NCBI GenBank assembly: GCA_030686995.1
Contig: CM060704.1
Location: 109,684,542-109,748,541, forward strand
Length of the DNA: 64,000 bases
Direction: 5' to 3'
DNA from: Artemisia argyi
Lineage: Eukaryota > Streptophyta > Magnoliopsida > Asterales > Asteraceae
Shown here: in pieces, positions 50,456 to 61,000 of the stretch
Position numbering within the stretch: the first letter of the stretch is position 1
Layout of the letters: each line of letters starts with the position of its first letter
Notes under the pieces: model-generated
Database searches by the model: none
What the model saw: only the letters and a program-made list of their open reading frames with translations
Told to the model about the DNA's origin: nothing
Translations under genes and position numbers: made by a program

Positions 50456-51871
50456 TTAGGTCATACCACACTTATGATTAACTAGGTCTTGATGAGTTTT
50501 TCTTTCTTCTACTTTCAGTTCATCATAAAGTTTTCTTAAGATTTCTAATTCTTTAAAAACTTCACAAGTAGCAGAACATTTAGTAATTTGTACCTCAAGA
50601 TTGGAGAGAGCCATTAAAGCCATTTCATTTGAAGCTGACTCTTCTTCACCCATAAAGCTCCAATCAAAACCCAGCCCATCAATAGCTACCATAGCTTTTG
50701 TTTCAGTGGTTTCCACTTCCTTGCTCTTGTTCTCATAGTTTCCCCTGTTCTTATTCTCAAAACCTCTTCCCTTATCACCCTGCTTCTTTGGTCTTCTACA
50801 TTCTCTTGAGTAGTGACCCTTCATGTGGCAGTTGTAGCACTCCACTTTAGACTTGTCATACCCAGCAGGTTCATTGCCATTGATGACAATCTTCTTTCCA
50901 GTTCTCATCAGATATTTCTTAGCTCTCATGCTAAGAAGTGAAAGCTGCCACTTTATGTCCATTTCTTCAAGATCATCATCAATGATCTCTTGAAGATCTT
51001 CAAAGGTCAATGTGGAACCATTGTGTTGTGATGTTAGGAAAGCACAACCAATTGTTTCATCTAAAATGGTTTTGGTACTGCTGGAAGTACTGGCAGTACC
51101 AAAATTTATGTTGGCAGTACCTTCTTCTCTACCATCTTTTTCTTCATCAACTTTCTTGGAGGTGCCATGAGATGACACAAATGCCATATTTCCTGAGCTT
51201 GAACTAGTAGACTTCTTTAGTTCATGCTCTACAATTTTGAAGTTGCGGTAAAGATCATTAAGACTCATGGAATCAATATCTGGTTTGTTTTTCCAGACAA
51301 TGACATGCATGGCCCATTCAGAGGGTAGACTTCTAAGGAATTTGGAGTTTAAGTCTTCTTGAGATATTATCACTTCATGAATGGCTAACTGACTAGAAAG
51401 CTTTTGAAGTCTATTGAACATGCTGTCCAAAGACTCATTTGTTGTGGCTGAAAAGTTTTCAAATTGTTGTTTTAAAAGTGCTTTATGAGTTTTCTTGGTG
51501 GCATCATTACCACCATATCTAGCCACAATAGCTTGAAAAAGGGTTTTAGCACATTTGTACTTGTTAAAGATTAAGAGCTGGTCATTTGGAATAGACATGA
51601 GAAGCATGCTCCTGGCTTTAAGATCATTTCTCTTTTGAATTCTTTCTTCTGCGGTTGTTGGGTTTACTTGCACAGTTGTGACAAGTGCATTGTTTACTGT
51701 GGAGGTGGTGGTTACAGGTTTAAATGAGTTTCCTTCTTCAATAATCTCCCAAAGTGCATAGTCTTGCACTTGGAAGTATTGTTCAACCCTCAGTCTCCAC
51801 ATATCAAACTCATTTTGTTTGAGTAATGGAAGTTTTGCAGCTACATTGGTTTGAATGTGCTCAACATCCAT
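50456..51871 (-). CDS. Gag of element C
   Basis: Open for 471 codons from ATG 51871 on the minus strand, 32 bp after the primer binding site, to TAA 50458-50456. The N-terminus 'MDVEHIQTNVAAKLPLLKQN' and 'MWRLRVEQYFQVQDYALWEI' begin the UBN2-type Copia capsid. The capsid core continues with 'SMLLMSIPNDQLLIFNKYKC' and 'LDSMFNRLQKLSSQLAIHE', and a CCHC knuckle (CYNCHMKGHYSREC) lies at 50839-50799. The frame continues past the TAA in phase with pol, so the stop probably truncates a gag-pol polyprotein; a genuine Gag stop cannot be excluded. Confidence 0.8.
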   Translation of the reverse strand: MDVEHIQTNVAAKLPLLKQNEFDMWRLRVEQYFQVQDYALWEIIEEGNSFKPVTTTSTVNNALVTTVQVNPTTAEERIQKRNDLKARSMLLMSIPNDQLLIFNKYKCAKTLFQAIVARYGGNDATKKTHKALLKQQFENFSATTNESLDSMFNRLQKLSSQLAIHEVIISQEDLNSKFLRSLPSEWAMHVIVWKNKPDIDSMSLNDLYRNFKIVEHELKKSTSSSSGNMAFVSSHGTSKKVDEEKDGREEGTANINFGTASTSSSTKTILDETIGCAFLTSQHNGSTLTFEDLQEIIDDDLEEMDIKWQLSLLSMRAKKYLMRTGKKIVINGNEPAGYDKSKVECYNCHMKGHYSRECRRPKKQGDKGRGFENKNRGNYENKSKEVETTETKAMVAIDGLGFDWSFMGEEESASNEMALMALSNLEVQITKCSATCEVFKELEILRKLYDELKVEERKTHQDLVNHKCGMT

Positions 51872-51902
51872 TTTTGCTTTGTTCTTTTATGTCGTAAATA
51901 TC

Positions 51903-51920
51903 AGCCTCGCTCTTATACCA
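51903..51920 (-). other. Primer binding site of element C
   Basis: Minus strand TGGTATAAGAGCGAGGCT, two bases after the 5' LTR; it differs by one base from the first 12 of the initiator-methionine complement. Confidence 0.75.
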
Positions 51921-51922
51921 CT

Positions 51923-52633
51923 TGAGGGAAAGGATTTGTGTGTTATCAAACACTTGAGATGTTAGTCTCAGTAATGTGTTTGGGATATTTATGATTGAAT
52001 GTGATTTAGCACGCGGAATTTACTAAAACACACTAAAGGAACAAAGGTGGTGAATAAGTAAACGTGAATGATTTAGAGTGATGAACACAACATGAATAGC
52101 ACAAAACGATTCAATATTATTGATGAAATAATACGGGTGATCTAAACTATCACCAGGATTACAAGTGTAACCTTGAATCTTTGATACGTGAAAAGGATTT
52201 TAAAGATGGAAGTTATGCATGGAAAGTCTATGAAAAACTATATCTAAGAAGGTGACTTAAGGGTTCCTTTTATAGTATAAGGAGCCCTTATTACAAGTTG
52301 TCAAGTTGCTTAATATAATATATTAGAGACTTATCTTATCCTAATATTACACCTTTCAAGGTAAAACACTCCATTATATCTACTGAGACTTCTGTACTAC
52401 TTCTACTTAACGTATAACTTTGTACAAAGACTAATAATACAACTAAATATCTCTAAATAAAATATAACAACTTGTCGTTAAACTGGCAGGACCTTCTTTA
52501 ACTAGCAGTACCTTCTTACCCAGAAGGTACTGTTAGTATATCTTCAACATCAACAAAACTGAAGAGGCAGGCTTAACCATCATTTGGCAGGCTCTTCTGG
52601 CAGACTCTTAACTTGTGCATTTTATTCCCAACA
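51923..52633 (-). repeat. 5' LTR of element C (711 bp)
   Basis: Same length and ends as the copy at 33328. TATA box CTATAAAAGG at 52275-52266 on the minus strand. Flanked at 52634-52638 by CTAGC. Confidence 0.95.
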
Positions 52634-52638
52634 CTAGC

Positions 52639-53478
52639 CAACTATTAGTGTGTCAAATCCCAAGTCCATAGGTCGATGTTTGATACATTTTTAAGTGGCG
52701 AAGTGTTTGACAAAAATCCAATTCAATCGATTCATATTAAACTCAAATCTCAACCGTTTTATTTCCCGTTTGTTCCTAAGTGTTCCTAATAACATTTCTA
52801 ACTTGATTTCATGTTTAAATGTCAATGATGATTAGCTATATCCAAGTGGTGCACGATTTATCAAATCGTGTATGGAAATAAATATGTGGTCGACATACTT
52901 GTGAATCATCCAAACATACACCTTATTTCAAGCTCTCACAATTCATATTATATGATAAAATTTCATCCTATAAGCCTATAGTTACTGACAATGCATAGTA
53001 CTTGTGGTTTCCTTGAAGTTTTTACACTTACGTGTTAGGAAATGACACCATATATACTACATATGCATGCATCCGTTTCTCTCAATTATCATACACTCTC
53101 CAAACTTTCTTTCTTCCTAAAAATTATCCTTTGAAGACCAGAAGTTGATTTCAATATCGTTTGGACGCAAGAAAGGGTAATCGAGTTTAATATATTCGTA
53201 TATTACTTGGGTTATAGTCGAATTTGATCGTATCTTGTGTCTCATTCATCCACTCTCGACTCTCTACCACCCTAGAGGTGTTGTAAGTTGTTTCAAACTC
53301 ATTTCCATTCATTTCACACGTTAAATATATTTCATGCACCTTGTATATGTTATATCGATCGTATACAGGTTACATATATATTTTCACGTACATATTGTCA
53401 TATAGAACAACAAACGTGGCTAGCCTCTATCTTGGAAGGCCTAGGAGTCACGACACACACATATTTCACGTTAGTTTC
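52639..53478 (+). repeat. 3' LTR of element E, right part
   Basis: Continues from 33327 across element C, as the CTAGC duplication shows. No gene. CCATATATAC at about 53050 is a possible TATA box, followed by pyrimidine-rich DNA near 53075-53125. It is cut by element F at 53479, so the end of the LTR is not seen. Confidence 0.65.
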
Positions 53479-56373
53479 TGTAACCCCCGGTACTTTTCTA
53501 AACTCATTTCTAGCCAAAATATTTATTTTCGTACCTGAGACACATTAAAACTTTTATTTTGTGATTATTTGGGCTTGAGAAACGTGAGATATATTGGAAA
53601 CGAGAACTTTATTCCTTGATTGACTCAGCACAACCTAGAACACTAGAACTTATTGCATTTGCCAAATTATTTGAATTATTTTGAGTTTTGGAAAAACTCT
53701 AAAGTTTATGCTTGATTTTATTGGAAAAATTATTTCGTGAACAATGGCGCAAGTTTCATAATTTTTCGAGTCCGTTTGCTATGTCGTTCGAGCTCCGAAG
53801 CGTTTATCGTAATAAGTTTGCTACGTTGGCGATATTAGTCCTCGAAGTATCACCCTCCATCTACCCCACACTTTTATTAATTTCAAAACTAACCCTACAC
53901 TATTTTAATCATATACATACCCTCCACTCACCCCATTTCCTCATTTTTACTCATTTAAAACACACACTCACTCTCTCTCTAAAATATTTCTCTCCTCCCT
54001 CTCTCTTATTTTTTTTCCGGCCGGCTACCAACCACCACCGCCGCCCGCCACTCCGGCGTCCTTTTCCGGTCGCCGGAATATTTACCGACCAAAAATATTT
54101 TCTTTCACCATCTTGTAGATCGGGACGTGCTCGTTCCAAAAGTACAAGTCGTTTAATTTAAAACCATCCCGAACACCCCCAAACCACTACCACCGCCGCA
54201 CCACCTTGTCACCACCAACACCACCACGATCAACCACCACTTTCTACTCTTTTTACCCATCTTTTCTTGCTCGGTAACCACCCAAACGCACCTTTATTTA
54301 TTTATTTTTAATTATTTTAAATTTATTTTGTTTTTAATTAGTTAAAAATAATAAAAATATTAATAAACTAATTTTCGTATTTTTATATATTAAAAATAAT
54401 ATTTCCGAAAATATTATAAATTTTTATAAAATTTATTTTATAAATTTATTAATTATTTATTTAATATTCCGAAAATAATTTTATAAATAATATATATTTT
54501 TAGTTTTCATCTTAAAATATTTTTATAAAAATTTCATATTTTTATTTATATTTTATATATATATCGACACATATATATATTTATATATATATATTTATTT
54601 TTGTTTTTATTATTTATTTATTGAAATTTGAGATATAAATGATATTTTTGACTCAAGTGTGCCCCTCCTTTGACCGACAGTTGACTGGTCAACACCGGGT
54701 CGACCCGGTGTGACCCGGTTAATTTTTGTATTATTTGTTGATTTTCGTGGTTATTTGTAGTTGTTATATATTTTGGAACTTGTTTCGGCTAAGTTTAAAT
54801 AAAACAGATTAATAAATAAGAAACTATAAAACAAGTTGGATATAGTTAAGGGAATTTGGATATCGGACATTGTTTCCGTATTATTGTATTGTGAGCTTGT
54901 ATTGGACGTATTGAATTTACGGCCTTGGTTATTTGGATGTTATGGACCCTTTGGTACACGAGACGGTAGGGTACGTTAGGCCCGTAAAGATCTTAACGTA
55001 CCTGGAACCCGAACAATACAAAATGGTCGACAAACCTAAACAACTAACGGACTACGCGAATGATATATCCAAGCATAATTACTTATTTATATATTACTAT
55101 ATTTAAAAAATAAAGAGTCGTTGACTCGGGAAATGTTGTATAAACGGGCAGGTCATGCCGAAATTTCGTAAAATCTTTTATAAACTTTTAAAGTTAAAGG
55201 ATTGTATTATATTTGAAAAACCTTTTTAACTATATTGTTTTCAACGTTTTGTTTTGGGAAAAATGGGTAAAATAGCCGAAACTAGCTTCTTTTAGCATAT
55301 TAATTGTTTATTTATATAAGTATTTTATTTCGTTTTGATTTCTTTTCTTCAAGTTATTTTTCCGTTTACTTTTGACTTTCTCGGATTGACGTACGCTCTC
55401 GACGACATATTCTCTCTTTCTTTCTCGTCACCCACGCGAGACTTTTAAAATCTATTTTCTTTCAAATGCCATTGTGTTTACAAAATCTTTTATTCAAGCA
55501 TTGTTTATTGAGATGTTCGAGTTTAGTTCTGAGTTATGCCTTTTATATTGATTAGGTTGTGCTGATGTCCTTTTTGCTGTGACGCATTATTGATTGTTGT
55601 TATATCTCGTTTCCATCTGCTGTTATTAAGGTGTGATTCATAGCCCCGCCTTTTATATTTTAAATTGTTTATAAACTCATGGGGTGAGACACATGCTTTA
55701 AATGTTTTCTGAGCACAAGTATTATTTATTTTTGGTATGCTTTTCCTGATGATGATATATATATTCCTGACGATGTGCTAAGTAGCTTATCTTTCCTGAC
55801 AAGACCCTCCGATCATGAGCCATTAATCACTTGTGAGTGAGCGCGAATATAGGGATATAGGCCTATAGGAATTGACCCTCCCATCCCTTTTGCTGGATAG
55901 GCAATTTGGGTGTACTATATTCGATTTTCCCGGGTATATGGCAAGTACCCGGCCTTGGGGGCACTTTATATATTGAAATTCCGCGGTTATTTGTCGACTT
56001 ATGGATATATATCGGTTAACGTTTTGCGTGTCATGAGCTTAGCATCATCAACCGTATGTATGCACAGGGATGCCTCTACATATTGGGTGTTAACTTGATT
56101 ACCCTGGTATTTGCATTTGTTGCTTATATCGTATGATTAAAACCCTTGTGCTCAACTTTATTATTTTAAACCTATGGATTACACTCAACTTTTGTGTTGA
56201 CTTTTAAGCATGTGTTTCTCAGGTACTACTACTAATTAATTTGTGGAGCTATATTGATTTTGGGCGTGGTGGAGTGGCTGGATGAAGGAAGTTTTCTGTC
56301 AAGGCAGCTTATCTATTCCTACTATTTTTATTTATCATGTCATTCGTAAAACCTTGGTGTGTTTTTAAATGTT

Positions 56374-56496
56374 TTCCGCTGCTAAACTTATTTATTTTCC
56401 GCTGCTAAACTTATTTACTTTCCGCTGCTAAACTTTGTATTTCTACTACTATACTTGGATTTACGCTGCTAAACTTTGTCATTTTCCGCTGCTATT
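56374..56496 (+). repeat. TTCCGCTGCTAAACTT minisatellite
   Basis: Five copies or near copies at 56374, 56397, 56420, 56461 and 56484; the first three are spaced 23 bp apart. TTCCGCTG is also present near the LTR ends of A (twice) and G (once). Confidence 0.85.
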
Positions 56497-56615
56497 TTGG
56501 TTAAAGAGTTTATGTACTCTAAAATGGTTTGTAAAACGAATGATATGTTTTGAGGCATTTTTAAACGTCCCGTGTTGTGGTCGTTTGCTATAAAGATGCC
56601 TGGTTTCGATTCGCG

Positions 56616-56662
56616 TAGTGCCCCCAGCATGTCAGCTGCCGTATTTTGGGTTGGGGGTGCTA
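56616..56662 (+). other. Terminal LTR hairpin (element F)
   Basis: TAGTGCCCCCA (56616-56626) can pair with TGGGGGTGCTA (56652-56662), right against the LTR end, as in A and G. Confidence 0.6.
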
Positions 56663-56667
56663 CAGAA

Positions 56668-56680
56668 TGGTATCAGAGCC
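56668..56680 (+). other. Primer binding site of element F
   Basis: TGGTATCAGAGCC, the exact complement expected for initiator-methionine tRNA, three bases after the LTR. Confidence 0.9.
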
Positions 56681-56765
56681 AGGTTTATAGAGAACAAGCT
56701 CGCACTCGACTATAAACTTTTTCCTGGAGTCAAAATGTTTTGAGACAGAAAGCCGACAGCCTGCC

Positions 56766-56924
56766 ATGCCACTTCGCGCCCAGGTATTTCTTTTAAACTT
56801 TATATATATATATGTTTTACATTGAGATTGGTTTGAACTTTTTCCACTATCATGCTTTGGCTTATAAAATGGTTTTCCGCGAAAATTTGGCTAGTATTTT
56901 TATGCTTTTCTTATACTCTTGTAG
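56766..56924 (+). other. Candidate short exon and 141-bp intron
   Basis: ATG at 56766 opens six codons (MPLRAQ) ending CAG at 56783, followed by GTATTTC; an AT-rich stretch then ends in a pyrimidine-rich tract and TTGTAG at 56924. Joining 56783 to 56925 keeps phase with the pre-gag frame. Predicted only from signals; no transcript evidence is available to me. Confidence 0.4.
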
Positions 56925-56930
56925 AGTATC

Positions 56931-57797
56931 ATGTCTGTCCCCGTTCCCCATGATCAGGTTCCAGTCCCACCCGTTGTTGTCCCATTGCCTTTAGGAGATG
57001 ATGTTGAGTTGGATGTTGATGTTGAGTTGGATGTTGACGTTGGTTTAGATGATGAGTTAGGTTTAGAGGATGATGTTGATATTGAGGATGGTGGAGATGA
57101 GATGGATGACGATGATGATGACGAGGAGGATAATGATGAGGAGTTTATGGAGGAGGATCAGGATGTTCTCCCGCCGCCTTCACCTGTTGTGTCGGATGTG
57201 ACGTATGAGTCGGATACTCATGAGAGCTTGGAGCATGCTATGATTACCAAGGTGACATCGACAGAGGTCGTGTCTACAGAGTTAGCATCTATTTATGAGG
57301 TTGGAGAGTCGTCAGCAGACCCACGTGTTGCGTCTTCAGTGATTAGGGATGAGTTGAGCAGATGGAGAGAGGAGCTGACTTGGTGTCAGGGTCGTTACAT
57401 GTCGAGGTCCAGGAGTACGTGTTTTCGTCCATCTACTGTCGTGGAATTGATGAAGGAGAAGAGAGAAGGAAAGAAGGTAGCAGATAAGTTGCAGGTTGGT
57501 TTATATAGGCAGAGTGCTAGGTTGAGCCCTGTGGAGGAGACGTATGCTGAGTTTCAGGGATGTTTGGATTCCTTGGATAGGAGGATGATAGAGGTTCGGA
57601 GAATGGCGAGGCAGTTATCTTAGACAGAGTTGTATGCAGGAGATGATAGTCGGCACTATCGTACTAGTATCAGCGAGTTATGGAGTGAGTTGCATGAGAT
57701 GCAGAGACAGGCCTATACAAAGAGGATGACCCGCCTTAGGTCTTACGACAGCATTGATGTGATGGCTATGTATGGAGATCGTTCCGGAGAGAAGTGA
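56931..57797 (+). pseudogene. Pre-gag frame of element F (one stop)
   Basis: 288 codons from ATG 56931 to TGA 57795, broken by a TAG at 57621. The N-terminus is Val/Pro-rich and then strongly acidic, with long Asp/Glu runs at residues about 24-80; a middle region has 'YEVGESSADPR'; the last 120 residues are charged and helical ('DELSRWREELTWCQGRYMSR', 'CLDSLDRRMIEVRRMARQL'). Same location and same AGTATCATGTC start context as the frame in element A, and the same low-complexity-then-helical plan, but little direct sequence identity. Function unknown; a role with Gag RNA or particle assembly would be a guess. The 288 bp from here to gag are AT-rich with no gene. Confidence 0.7.
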
Positions 57798-58085
57798 TTG
57801 GATCATTTATAGTAGTTGGTATCTTAATGGTAGTTTACCTAGTATATGCTAAACTGAATTCTTCAGTTGGTAGATTTTATTTGAAACTTGTACTTGTTTT
57901 GCATATCTTGTAAGACCAATGTCAAGTATGAAATCTATGATGTATTATGGTGATGTACTATTATTGATGTTGACCTATGCTATACTATGATTTTATTCAT
58001 GTGATGATGTTTTATCTTGTGCGATGATTCTGACACATTAATCTAATACTTACAAGTGTTGTGCTTTGTATTGATTGATAGAATT

Positions 58086-61000
58086 ATGCCTCCTAAGAAG
58101 ATGACCCCTGCTGCGATTCAGTAGTTGATTGATGAGGGTGTTGCAGCAGCGCTTGCTAGGCAAGCAGGTGTTCCTCAGAATGTTGGACCGGCTAGAGCTC
58201 AAGCGGTTCCCAACAACCATTTCTGCACTTTTAAGGAATTTATGGATTGTAAGCCCATTACCTTCAAGGGAACTGAAGGAGCTGTTGGATTGACTCAATG
58301 GTTTGAGAAAGTTGAATCGGTATTTCATAGGAGCAATTATACTGAGAACAACAGGGTGAAGTATGCGACAGGCACATTGTTGGAGCATGCCTTGTCATGG
58401 TGGAATGCTTATGTTCAGGAAAAGGGAATGGAGGATGCTTATAGTACTTCATGGGAAGATTTCAAGAAAGCTATGGTTAAGAAGTACTGTTCCCGTAGTG
58501 ATTTGAGGAAGTTGGATACTGAGTTCTATTACTTGGCTGTGAAGGGTTCTGATCTTGCTACTTATGTGCGACGTTTCCAAGAGTTGAAGGTGTTTTGTGC
58601 TCACATGGTGCCCGATAATGAGAATTTGCTAGAGAAGTTTATCGGTGGATTGCCTGCGAGTCTTCAAGGAAATGTGACGTCGTACAATGCTGAGACTTTA
58701 GATGATACTATTAGCATGGCTGAACGCCTTATTGATCAGGTGACTAAACATGGTGTTGTTCAGAAGAGTAATCACTTTGACAACAAGAGAAAATGGGAGG
58801 ATAACAGAAGGAACAACTATAACAACCCCAACAACCGCTACAACAACAATAAGTATCGTAACAACAATCACCATCACCAACAGAATAGGAGACAGGAGAC
58901 TGTTAAGGCATTTGTGGCTACACAAGGAGGAGTCAATGTTGGACAGCAAGCTCGCTGTAAGAAGTGTCACCAGCATCATACTGGACCATGTACTGTGAGA
59001 TGTACGAAGTGTCAAAAGGTTGGGCATGTTGCGAGGTTTTGTAAGAGCAAAGTTGTGGCGACAGGAGCAGGTGCCCAGCCAGTGGTTACGCGTTACGGAT
59101 GTGGAGAGCGTGGACACTATAGGAATCACTGCCCGAAGAATGCTGGACAAGGAAATGTAGGTGCTCAAGGAAGAGTGTATGTGATGGGAAATGGAGAGCC
59201 ACAGCAAGATCCGAATGTTGTCAGTGGTACGTTTCTTCTCAACAACCTTCGTGTTAAAGCTTTGTTTGATTCGGGTGCCGATATGAGTTTTGTGTCTTCT
59301 AAGATTTCACCGTTACTTCGACTTACCCCTACTCTATTAGACGTTAGCTATAGTATTGAGTTAGCTGATGGTAATCTAGTAGATACCCGCACCGTGATCC
59401 GTGGTTGTACCCTTAATCTTTTAGATCACCCGTTTAGTATTGATTTGATGCCCATCGAGCTCGAAAGCTTTGATGTGATAGTTGGAATGGATTGGTTATC
59501 CAAGAATTGAGCGAGCATTGTTTGTGGAGAACGAGTTGTTCATATCCCTCTCAATGATGAGATTTTGATTGTTCGAGGTGATAGGAGTGGAACTCGCCTG
59601 AATATCATATCATGTATCAAGGCCATGAAATATCTTGAGAAAGGATGTCACGCATTCCTAGCTCACGTGGCTAAGAAGGAGTCGGGAGAGAAGCGACTCG
59701 AGGATGTTCCTGTAGTGCGTGAATTTCCTGAAGATTTTCCGGGACTTCCGCCATCCCGACAAGTGGAGTTTCGCATCGACTTAGTTCCAGGAGCTGCACC
59801 TGTTGCACGTGCACCGTACCGTTTAGCGCCATCAGAAATGGAGGAGTTATCTAAGCAATTGCAAGAGTTGTTGCATAAAGGATTTATTCGACCGAGTTCT
59901 TCGCCCTGGGGAGCTCCAGTATTGTTTGTGAAGAAGAAGGATGGATCGTTTAGGATGTGCATCGACTACCGAGGATTGAATAAGTTAACCGTGAAGAACC
60001 GCTACCCGTTACTGAGGATTGATGATTTGTTTGATCAGTTGCAAGGATCGAGTTACTACTCTAAGATTGATTTGAGGTCTGGTTATCACCAACTTAGGGT
60101 TCGGGAAGAGGATATTCCCAAGACGGCGTTTAGGACCCGTTATGGTCATTATGAGTTCCAAGTTATGCCTTTTGGTTTGACCAATGCGCCTGCAGTGTTC
60201 ATGGACCTCATGAACCGAGTGTGCAAGCCTTATCTAGATAAGTTCGTGATAGTCTTTATCGACGATATTTTGATCTACTCAAAGAGCGAAGAAGAGCATA
60301 AACAACATTTGGCTACGATTCTTAAGTTGCTCAAGGACGAGCAGTTGTACGCTAAGTTCTCTAAGTGTGAGTTTTGGATTCGGAAAGTTCAATTTTTAGG
60401 TCATGTAATTGATAGTGAAGGATTACATGTGGATCCCGCTAAGATTGAGGCGATTGAGAAATGGTCAACGCCGGTTAACGCCACAGAAATTCGTCAATTT
60501 CTAGGATTGGCTGGATATTACAGGAGATTCATCGAGGGATTTTCCAAGATATCTAAACCGTTAACTGCATTGACTCATAAGGATAAGAAGTATGAATGGG
60601 GAGAGGAAGAAGAGAAGGCCTTTCAGACTTTGAAGTAGAAACTTTGTAGTGCACTGATATTGGCTTTGCCAGATGGAGTAGAAGATTTTGTGGTTTATTG
60701 TGATGCCTCCTATCAAGGGTTAGGAGCAGTTTTGATGCAATGAGGGAAGGTTATGGCATATGCTTCCCGACAGCTTAAGACTCATGAAGAGAAGTATACC
60801 ACTCATGATTTGGAATTAGGAGCCGTGGTTTTTGCCCTCAAGTTGTGGAGACACTACCTGTATGGTACTAAGTGTGTTGTCTTTACCGATCACAAAAGTT
60901 TGCAGTATATTTTGGATCAGAAGGAGTTGAATATGCGACAACGACGATGGTCGGAGACGTTGAGCGATTACGATTGCGAGATACAATACCACCCGGGAAA

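Larger units (their letters stand above)
33328..52633 (-). mobile_element. Complete SIRE-like Copia element (element C)
   Basis: Minus-strand element with 711-bp LTRs at 51923-52633 (5') and 33328-34038 (3'), flanked by CTAGC at 33323-33327 and 52634-52638. Order on its own strand: LTR, primer binding site, gag, protease, integrase, RT, RNase H, an extra frame, polypurine tract, LTR. Integrase before RT makes it Ty1/copia; the extra frame after RNase H is the hallmark of the SIRE lineage. The LTRs differ at four sites I could find (33400/51995, 33488/52083, 33645/52240, 33888/52483). Element B (34662-42901) lies inside the extra frame, so C alone is about 11.06 kb. Confidence 0.93.
53479..56664 (+). 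repeat. 5' LTR of element F (3186 bp)
   Basis: TGTAACCCCC to GCTACA, canonical ends. Contents: CT-rich and CCG-rich DNA near 53960-54240, very AT-rich DNA 54290-54610, a conserved 3' module (GGTGTGATTCATAGCCCC near 55630, CATGAGCTTAG near 56032, TTTCTCAGGTA near 56214), a short minisatellite and the terminal hairpin. The 149-codon open frame at 53712-54161 lies in the LTR and has no recognisable domain. Confidence 0.93.

Noticed and set aside
53281..53548. Open frames across the E/F boundary
   Set aside because: They span the junction of two insertions at 53479, so they cannot be a single ancestral gene.
53712..54161. 149-codon open frame near the start of F's 5' LTR, with a 121-codon partner at 62812-63177
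   Set aside because: It lies inside an LTR, differs between the two LTRs by a frame-changing indel, is low in complexity after residue 50 and has no recognisable domain.
56668..56680. TGGTATCAGAGCC considered as part of a tRNA gene
   Set aside because: No cloverleaf surrounds it; it is the retrotransposon primer binding site next to an LTR.
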